6,146 nt of DNA from Microcaldota archaeon (GTDB lineage: Archaea > Micrarchaeota > Micrarchaeia > Anstonellales > VGKX01), in the NCBI GenBank assembly GCA_021823945.1, contig JAKALW010000075.1:1-6146 (forward strand), given 5' to 3'. The notes under the pieces were generated by a model. That model ran no database searches and was not told the origin of the DNA. It saw nothing but the letters and a program-made list of their open reading frames with translations. Positions 1-3,676 of the stretch are shown here, piece after piece (position 1 is the stretch's first letter; each line of letters opens with the position of its first letter). The position numbers and the translations under genes were made by a program.

Positions 1-3
1 CGC

Positions 4-10
4 GATATAT
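4..10 (+). promoter_or_regulatory. TATA-like box for the Trm5 gene
   Basis: GATATAT is centred about 26 bases before the ATG at 33. In archaea the TATA box lies about 26 bases before the transcription start, so transcription would begin at or next to the start codon and give a leaderless mRNA. No Shine-Dalgarno-like sequence lies between the box and the ATG, which agrees with this. It rests on spacing and AT content only, and the window starts too close to show a full BRE. Confidence 0.4.
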
Positions 11-32
11 GTCACCATAACCGGTTTTTCAC

Positions 33-1058
33 ATGCTAGGAGTCCGCACAACACTGAACCACGCGCAAAGGCTCAAAATGTATATTGTTTCAAAAAATGC
101 CGCAGTTCATGGCGCAAAGCCCAAAAAGTTGGGCAATTACATTTTTTTCCCTGTCAAGGCGCGGCTTCCAGTTCCCGAAGAGTTCAATGCCCAATTCGGG
201 GATTATTCATTTGAGCCAGATGGGGAAAATCCCAAATCTGTTTTTGACGCGCTTTCTGGCAAGGTGCCCCAGGAGTCATTAGAACTTGTCAAAAGGTCGT
301 TTGACATAATCGGCGACATCGCGGTTCTGGAAATCCCTCCTGGCGCAGAGAAGTTCTCAAAAGAAATCGGGAAGGCGGTGCTTGAAGTCCATCACAACCT
401 GAAAGTTGCGCTTGCCAAGTCAAGCCCGATGGAAGGCGAATACCGCGTCAGGAAGTTCACCCACCTGTTTGGCGAAAACCGCACAGACACTTTGTATGTT
501 GAGAATGGCGCGCGCATGAAAGTAGACCTTGCCAAGATGTATTTTTCCCCGCGCCTTGCGACCGAGCGGATGAGAATAGCCAGGATGGTAAAGCCGGGCG
601 AGGATTACCTTGTCTTATTTGCCGGTTGCGGGCCTTTTGCCATTGTGGCTGGCAGGATGTGCAAAAGCGCTCGCATAACCGGCGTGGAGCTCAATCCTGA
701 CGCGTGCGAATATTTCGAGAGAAACATAAAGCTCAACAAGCTTGCAAATGTCAGGTGCATGCATGCCGACGTGCGCAAGCTGGGGCCGGAGCACAAAGGA
801 AAGTATGACAGGATTGCAATGCCGCTTCCAAAGGACGCGGAGCTTTTCCTTTCAGAGGCTATTTCATTCGCGAAAAAGGGCGCTGTGATTCATCTTTATT
901 CGTTTGCGGAAATCGAGTCCGGGTATGACAAGCCGCTTGCGGCCATTGCATCAGAGTGCGCAGAAGCGGGCAGGAAGTTCGAGGTATTGAACAAGAGGGT
1001 AGTCCGCCCGTTCTCGGCCCACGTTCAGCAGGTAGTTATTGATTTCAGTGTTTTTTAA
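33..1058 (+). CDS. trm5: tRNA (guanine37-N1)-methyltransferase, archaeal Trm5 family
   Basis: Trm5 transfers methyl from S-adenosylmethionine to N1 of G37 beside the anticodon, which helps maintain reading frame. The 341 residues match the archaeal length and layout: an N-terminal domain that aligns by eye with the start of Methanocaldococcus jannaschii Trm5, a middle domain (SFDIIGDIAVLEI, about 89-101), then EGEYRVRKFTHLFGENRT (134-151) and YFSPRLATERM (170-180), and a Rossmann methyltransferase fold with LFAGCGPFAI (195-204) and GVELNP (217-222). R140 and E179 sit where the family has its conserved catalytic-region Arg and Glu. The family NLPK motif reads PLPK (264-267), so its Asn is replaced by Pro. 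The ATG at 33 is preferred over Met16 at 78 because the first 15 residues align with the family and a stop lies in frame at 18-20. Related paralogues (Trm5a/Taw22, wyosine pathway) cannot be excluded. Family assignment is firm, subtype is not. Confidence 0.92.
   Translation: MLGVRTTLNHAQRLKMYIVSKNAAVHGAKPKKLGNYIFFPVKARLPVPEEFNAQFGDYSFEPDGENPKSVFDALSGKVPQESLELVKRSFDIIGDIAVLEIPPGAEKFSKEIGKAVLEVHHNLKVALAKSSPMEGEYRVRKFTHLFGENRTDTLYVENGARMKVDLAKMYFSPRLATERMRIARMVKPGEDYLVLFAGCGPFAIVAGRMCKSARITGVELNPDACEYFERNIKLNKLANVRCMHADVRKLGPEHKGKYDRIAMPLPKDAELFLSEAISFAKKGAVIHLYSFAEIESGYDKPLAAIASECAEAGRKFEVLNKRVVRPFSAHVQQVVIDFSVF
1049..1056 (+). terminator. T-run at the end of trm5
   Basis: A run of six T residues (1051-1056) overlaps the last codons and stop of trm5. 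Archaeal RNA polymerase can terminate at runs of five or more U without a strong hairpin. The convergent neighbour ends only 5 bases further on, so some terminating signal is expected here. No stable hairpin precedes it, so the call is weak. Confidence 0.3.
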
Positions 1059-1063
1059 AGAAA

Positions 1064-1981
1064 TTACGCCTTTTTCTTGCCGCCCATGAAAAAAAAGCCC
1101 ATGCTTCCGGCCAGCCATTCCAACTCCTTCATGAAAACATCCTTCTTTGAATCCAGGTTCGCTTCCGGATATGTTTTCATGCCATTGAATCCTGCATCCT
1201 CAAACCAAGACTTGACTTCGCCAATTGTGTGGTAGGATTCGCGCGGGGACGCGAGTCTGTCCGCCACGTTCGCATAGGCAGTTTTTGGCGCGCCCTCCCA
1301 AATACCTGTCTTGGCAATGACTTTTTCAAAGTCGGACTCTCCATGCCACAAGAGCATTCTCTTGATTTTCGTCCTAACCCTGCCGCACTTGTGGTATAAC
1401 CCCGCGCACATGGAGCCGCCCGGCTTAACGAGGCTTGCCATGCGCATGAAATTCCCTTTCGGGTCAGCGCTGTGGTGCAATGAGCCTATGCAAATGACGA
1501 AATCATACTTTCCATTGTTTCCCATGCCATGCAGCCGGTTTCCTTTCATGCCCTGCTTTTGCTTTTCTTCCATGCCATGAATTTCTTTTCCTTCCATGTT
1601 GAAATCTTCAAAGCTGTCAACAATGAATTTTGCGTCAAGCCCGAGTTTTTTCGCGTTCGCCCTTGCTATCCCGATTGAGGATTTTGAAATGTCAAAGCCA
1701 GTGGATTTTGCGCCAAGCATGGCAAAGTAAAGAGATTTCTCGCCAGTGCCGCATCCCGCGTCAAGCAGTGTTTTATTTCCAATCTCTTTCTTATCAGTGT
1801 CAAGGCAAAACAGTATCCTTTCCATTATCTCCTCGTGCTTTCTGGCATGGAGGTCGCTTGCGCTTTCGATTTTCTGCGAGGGATAAGGATGCGCCTCGTA
1901 GAATTTTTTAGTCTCAGGGTTTTTTATCATGCTGGCCACTTTTTTTTCAAATGATTCCCATCCCATCAAATGCTGCTGCAT
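1064..1981 (-). CDS. class I SAM-dependent methyltransferase, substrate unknown
   Basis: This 305-residue protein has a Rossmann methyltransferase core: LLDAGCGTG (motif I, 72-80), FDIS (96-99, the acidic end of beta 2), YDFVICIGSLHH (159-170) and LVKPGG (184-189). FYEAHPYPS (27-35) before the core and SPRESYHTIGEVKSWFEDAGF (about 245-265) after it are features I associate with a group of 'YEenPYP' methyltransferases of unsettled substrate. Residues 127-158 are an insertion of four 8-residue repeats that typical relatives lack. The start is uncertain. The longest ORF starts at 1981, but that ATG lies inside a perfect palindrome (1967-1984); ATG at 1966 (MGWESF) or 1930 (MIKNPETK) would keep all recognised motifs. 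It faces trm5 tail to tail. The nearest upstream transcription unit on the same strand is tRNA-Arg, beyond the hairpin array. The enzyme class is firm; the reaction is not known. Confidence 0.8.
   Translation of the reverse strand: MQQHLMGWESFEKKVASMIKNPETKKFYEAHPYPSQKIESASDLHARKHEEIMERILFCLDTDKKEIGNKTLLDAGCGTGEKSLYFAMLGAKSTGFDISKSSIGIARANAKKLGLDAKFIVDSFEDFNMEGKEIHGMEEKQKQGMKGNRLHGMGNNGKYDFVICIGSLHHSADPKGNFMRMASLVKPGGSMCAGLYHKCGRVRTKIKRMLLWHGESDFEKVIAKTGIWEGAPKTAYANVADRLASPRESYHTIGEVKSWFEDAGFNGMKTYPEANLDSKKDVFMKELEWLAGSMGFFFMGGKKKA
1508..1603 (-). repeat. four 24-bp in-frame tandem repeats inside the methyltransferase gene
   Basis: Read on the minus strand, the units encode FNMEGKEI, HGMEEKQK, QGMKGNRL and HGMGNNGK. 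Position 3 is Met in every unit and Gly precedes it in three. The second and fourth units share the 10-base string CATGGCATGG, seen on the plus strand as CCATGCCATG at 1522-1531 and 1570-1579, 48 bases apart. The 24-base period keeps the frame. It looks like a degenerated microsatellite-type expansion in the loop between the FIVDSFEDF and YDFVICIG strands of the fold. Confidence 0.75.
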
Positions 1982-1989
1982 TTGCTGGA

Positions 1990-2013
1990 TTTGTGACGCT
2001 GTGGCGTCACAAT
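1990..2013 (+). terminator. 10-bp hairpin followed by a T-rich tract
   Basis: The stem ATTGTGACGC pairs with GCGTCACAAT around loop TGTG and runs into TTTTACTTTTTG (2013-2024). On the plus strand this resembles an intrinsic terminator. No plus-strand gene ends nearby, however, and it belongs to the wider hairpin array, so a terminator role is only possible. On the minus strand it would lie in the 5' leader of the methyltransferase mRNA. Confidence 0.3.
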
Positions 2014-2046
2014 TTTACTTTTTGTCATTTGTGCCAAAAAGCAAAT

Positions 2047-2163
2047 CCCCCGCCGAGGGGCAATTCGTCAGAATTGCGACTTACCTGTCCCGAAGGACAA
2101 GTAGGGGACCGCAAACTGCGAAGCGGTTTTTGGGGCCATGTCCGAAGGACATGAAGGCGGGGG
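2047..2163. repeat. hairpin module 1 (CCCCCGCC...GGCGGGGG)
   Basis: The ends CCCCCGCC (2047-2054) and GGCGGGGG (2156-2163) can pair over 8 bases and would close a multibranched fold. Inside are four hairpins: 2060-2077 (loop GTCA), 2084-2101 (loop CGAA), 2113-2129 (loop GAA, one G-T pair) and 2137-2153 (loop GAA). The first two form a block shared with module 2. The last two, starting at GGGACC, form a block shared with module 3. The opening is followed by GAGG in place of the GGGA seen in the other copies. Confidence 0.7.
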
Positions 2164-2193
2164 CACGGAAATTTCTTTTTTAATAAATATTCG
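2164..2193. other. AT-rich spacer between modules 1 and 2
   Basis: An AT-rich stretch with CTTTTTTAATAAATATT separates modules 1 and 2. The other spacers (2314-2334 and 2401-2423) are perfect GAA-loop hairpins, and this one looks like an eroded or replaced version. On the plus strand its T-run follows the GGCGGGGG arm and could act as a terminator; on the minus strand TTTATTAAA could act as a TATA element. Neither is supported by a nearby gene start or end. Confidence 0.35.
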
Positions 2194-2313
2194 CCCCCGC
2201 CGGGACCTAAAAATTCCGAGGAGCAATTCATCAGAATTGCGACTGACTTGCCTGAAAGGCAAGTAGACAGAATTTTTACGGGACCTTGACGCCGCAGCGT
2301 CAAGCAGGCGGGG
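2194..2313. repeat. hairpin module 2 (CCCCCGCCGGGACC...GGCGGGG)
   Basis: CCCCGCC (2195-2201) can pair with GGCGGGG (2307-2313). A 9-base inner stem, TAAAAATTC (2208-2216) with GAATTTTTA (2270-2278), encloses hairpins 2223-2240 (loop ATCA) and 2246-2264 (8 pairs, loop GAA). A further 8-pair hairpin lies at 2285-2304 (loop CGCA) after GGGACC. The inner block matches module 1 at GCAATTC, GAATTGCGACT and CAAGTAG, but the second stem differs on both arms together. Confidence 0.7.
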
Positions 2314-2334
2314 CTCGCGCATCTGAAAGATGCG

Positions 2335-2400
2335 CCCCCGCCGGGACCGCAAACTGCGAAGCAGTTTGGGGGACTTTGTCCAGCAGGACAAAAAGGCGGG
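2335..2400. repeat. hairpin module 3 (CCCCCGCCGGGACC...GGCGGG)
   Basis: This short module has CCCGCC (2337-2342) able to pair with GGCGGG (2395-2400). Hairpins lie at 2350-2368 (8 pairs, loop GAA) and 2375-2392 (7 pairs, loop AGCA). It is homologous to the second half of module 1. Where module 1 has a G-T pair in AAACTGC/GCGGTTT, module 3 has perfect AAACTGC/GCAGTTT. Where module 1 has ATGTCC-GAA-GGACAT, module 3 has TTTGTCC-AGCA-GGACAAA. It is followed by spacer hairpin 2407-2421 and directly by the tRNA 3' end. Confidence 0.7.
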
Positions 2401-2421
2401 CTGGCAATTACTGAAAGTAAT

Positions 2422-2536
2422 CGCCCCCGCCGGGATTTGAACCCGGACCACAAACTGTCTTCTGATTTGGCATCAATCGTGCCAAAATTCCAGCCATTCG
2501 GAGGCTTGTGTCCTATCCAGGTTGGACTACGGGGGC
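2422..2536 (-). tRNA. tRNA-Arg (anticodon CCG) with intron
   Basis: The 74-base mature tRNA folds as a cloverleaf: acceptor GCCCCCG/CGGGGGC, D arm GTCC/GGAC with loop AACCTGGATA, anticodon stem CAAGC/GTTTG with loop CTCCGAA, variable loop TGGT, and T arm CCGGG/CCCGG with loop TTCAAAT. The discriminator base G73 and A after GG in the D loop (A20) agree with arginine identity. Exons are 2498-2536 and 2422-2456, joined by removing a 41-base intron. CCA is not encoded and must be added. A TATA-like box lies 31 bases upstream. The minus-strand T-run at 2390-2394 is a possible termination point, which would leave a 3' trailer containing one array hairpin. The 3' end carries CCCCCGCCGGGA (plus strand, 2424-2435), the same 12-mer that begins modules 2 and 3. 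Confidence 0.92.
2457..2497 (-). other. tRNA-Arg intron, 41 bases, between positions 37 and 38
   Basis: The intron lies at the canonical archaeal site, one base 3' of the anticodon. Its core is a 7-pair hairpin, TTTGGCA/TGCCAAA with loop CGATTGA. A bulge-helix-bulge for the splicing endonuclease can be drawn with exon CTCC (32-35) pairing with intron GAAG just before the last two intron bases, but it has one C-A mismatch, and the inner helix is also interrupted. Relaxed motifs of this kind are usually cut by the heteromeric or otherwise broad-specificity endonucleases. The boundaries follow from restoring a seven-base anticodon loop. Confidence 0.8.
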
Positions 2537-2562
2537 AATATGCAATGATTTCCAGCCTAAGC

Positions 2563-2572
2563 CTTATATACC
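2563..2572 (-). promoter_or_regulatory. TATA box for tRNA-Arg
   Basis: On the minus strand the sequence reads GGTATATAAGG, a good archaeal TATA element, centred 31 bases before the tRNA 5' end. Transcription would start about 5 bases before the mature tRNA. It lies back to back with the likely promoter of the plus-strand transglycosylase. Confidence 0.6.
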
Positions 2573-2579
2573 TAAGTTG

Positions 2580-2586
2580 TATAAAT
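2580..2586 (+). promoter_or_regulatory. TATA-like box for the transglycosylase gene
   Basis: TATAAAT predicts a transcription start near 2608-2612, leaving a leader of about 20 bases to the ATG at 2630 or about 80 to the ATG at 2693. The TATATA at 2565-2570 could also serve this direction but is better placed for the tRNA. Confidence 0.4.
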
Positions 2587-2629
2587 TAACACTTACTGCG
2601 ACAAAGTTCATGTTGTCATTGTTTGCGGC

Positions 2630-3676
2630 ATGATGGTATGGCGCCATGCCGAGAAGTTATCAAGTGGCGACAAAGGATTCCTTCCGGTGTATATGTTGAA
2701 ATCGTTCAAGAGCATCAGCCCCAAAACCGCGGCACTGGCATTCGCAGCCACAGCGGCAATCAGTTTTGCCACTTTTAGCACAATAGAAAATAATCGGCGG
2801 CTTGATATTCTCCAAAACAAGGCGCTTCTCGAGTCCATCTCGAAAAAGGATACCGTCACAATAACCTATGTCAAGCCCAGAAAACGCCTCAAATTCAAAT
2901 CTGCCACATTGAAGGAGGCAAAAGCTTTCATGCTTTCACTTGGGCATGACACTTCCAAAGTGAATGCCATGTTTTCCGATTCAAGGCTTGAGAAATACGT
3001 CATGTTCAAGAAACGGACTGCCGAAGCGGACACGACCAAGCCCAAGAAGAAAATGACATACGAGGACTACAAAAAAGCCTATAACTACCCTGAGCTTGTG
3101 AGGCTTGGCTTGGAATTCCAGTCCCAACACGCAGACAGCCTGGCGCAGTCGCAAAGCGAAACTGGCACTCCATCTGAAATGACGGCCGCCATATTCGGCG
3201 TTGAAACATATTACGGGAAAAAACAGGGCGACATGGCCTGCGTCAACGTATTCTTGTCGCTCATTGAAGACGCTCCAAACCTCAGGGACCCGAAAAACCG
3301 GAAGCATTGGGACAGGTTCGGGAAGAGTGAGCTTGCCGCATTGGTCGAAATCTGCGGCATGTTCAATGCCGACGCGTTTTCAATCAAGGGCTCGAAAAGG
3401 GGGGCAATCGGGCCGATGCAGTTCCTGCCATCAAACATACTCGCATTCGCAAAGGAGCACGGCACCAAAAGCCTTTCCGAGATATTCTCGATAGCCGTCG
3501 CAATCAGGTTCATCTCAAGGTATCTCGCATTGTCCGGAGCGTCAGCAAAGTCGTCCTATGCAATCGGCTCGGCAAATTACAACGCCGCACATGAATACAA
3601 CCATTCAGATTATTATTCGCATCTTGTGGTTGAGCTTGCGGCAGACTTGAGGGCAAAAAAAGCTCTTAAAAAGTGA
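2630..3676 (+). CDS. MltB/Slt35-like lytic transglycosylase (SLT_2 fold), membrane-anchored or secreted
   Basis: Family members cleave the MurNAc-GlcNAc bond of peptidoglycan with 1,6-anhydro product formation. The 348 residues show the MltB pattern in order: a helical region with YEDYKKAY (144-151) and LEFQSQHADSLAQSQSETGTPSEM (about 161-184), GVETYYG (190-196) with the predicted catalytic Glu192, GAIGPMQFLPSN (259-270) and YNHSDYY (323-329). The EF-hand-like calcium loop of E. coli Slt35, between QFMPS and the next helix, is absent. A hydrophobic stretch at about 33-52 indicates a signal anchor or signal peptide, so the enzyme acts outside the membrane. Two starts are possible: 2630, or 2693 (MLKSFKS), which places the hydrophobic segment nearer the N terminus with GGTG just upstream and suits a signal sequence better. 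Its stop overlaps the convergent gene by 11 bases. Archaea lack murein, so the substrate is open: bacterial walls, or an unusual glycan. The fold assignment is confident. Confidence 0.85.
   Translation: MMVWRHAEKLSSGDKGFLPVYMLKSFKSISPKTAALAFAATAAISFATFSTIENNRRLDILQNKALLESISKKDTVTITYVKPRKRLKFKSATLKEAKAFMLSLGHDTSKVNAMFSDSRLEKYVMFKKRTAEADTTKPKKKMTYEDYKKAYNYPELVRLGLEFQSQHADSLAQSQSETGTPSEMTAAIFGVETYYGKKQGDMACVNVFLSLIEDAPNLRDPKNRKHWDRFGKSELAALVEICGMFNADAFSIKGSKRGAIGPMQFLPSNILAFAKEHGTKSLSEIFSIAVAIRFISRYLALSGASAKSSYAIGSANYNAAHEYNHSDYYSHLVVELAADLRAKKALKK
3655..3672 (-). terminator. T-runs ending the coiled-coil gene
   Basis: On the minus strand TTTTT (3668-3672) overlaps the stop codon and a run of seven T (3655-3661) begins 4 bases after it, inside the end of the convergent transglycosylase gene. 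U-runs of this length are adequate terminators for archaeal RNA polymerase. Confidence 0.45.

Larger units (their letters stand above)
1967..2421. repeat. array of 13 short hairpins between the methyltransferase and tRNA-Arg
   Basis: Thirteen inverted repeats with stems of 6-10 pairs fill this gene-free stretch: 1967-1984, 1990-2013, 2060-2077, 2084-2101, 2113-2129, 2137-2153, 2223-2240, 2246-2264, 2285-2304, 2317-2335, 2350-2368, 2375-2392 and 2407-2421. Two loop types recur. Triloop GAA is found in six, with a CGAA variant at 2091-2094. Tetraloops of form NNCA are found in six: GTCA, ATCA, CGCA and AGCA on the plus strand, and CACA and AGCA on the minus strand for the first two hairpins. 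Most stems are perfect, yet they differ in sequence from one another. From 2047 on, the hairpins sit in three modules bracketed by CCCCCGCC and GGCGGG. Reading frames exist on both strands (for example 2025-2453 minus), but they translate the repeats into low-complexity peptides and read into the tRNA, so I do not regard them as genes. Function is unknown. Confidence 0.85.

Noticed and set aside
1929..2183. Plus-strand frame of 84 codons over the methyltransferase start and first hairpin module
   Set aside because: It mixes antisense of a conserved gene with repeat sequence and has no promoter or family resemblance.
2047..2421. CRISPR array
   Set aside because: Repeated strings are only 8-14 bases, spacing is uneven (147, 141 and 89 bases between openings), the intervening parts are themselves related hairpins, and no cas gene is present.
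2047..2421. Integron-like attC cassette array
   Set aside because: The hairpins are far shorter than attC sites, no GTTRRRY core is apparent, the intervals hold no genes, and no integrase is in the window.
2025..2453. Overlapping minus-strand reading frames of 142 and 127 codons across the hairpin array
   Set aside because: They start inside the tRNA exon and translate repeated GC-rich hairpins into low-complexity peptides. Two frames are open over the same stretch, which is a composition effect, not coding.
2638..2647. Palindrome ATGGCGCCAT near the start of the transglycosylase gene as an operator
   Set aside because: A single 10-base palindrome, possibly inside coding sequence and without a second copy, is expected by chance at this frequency.
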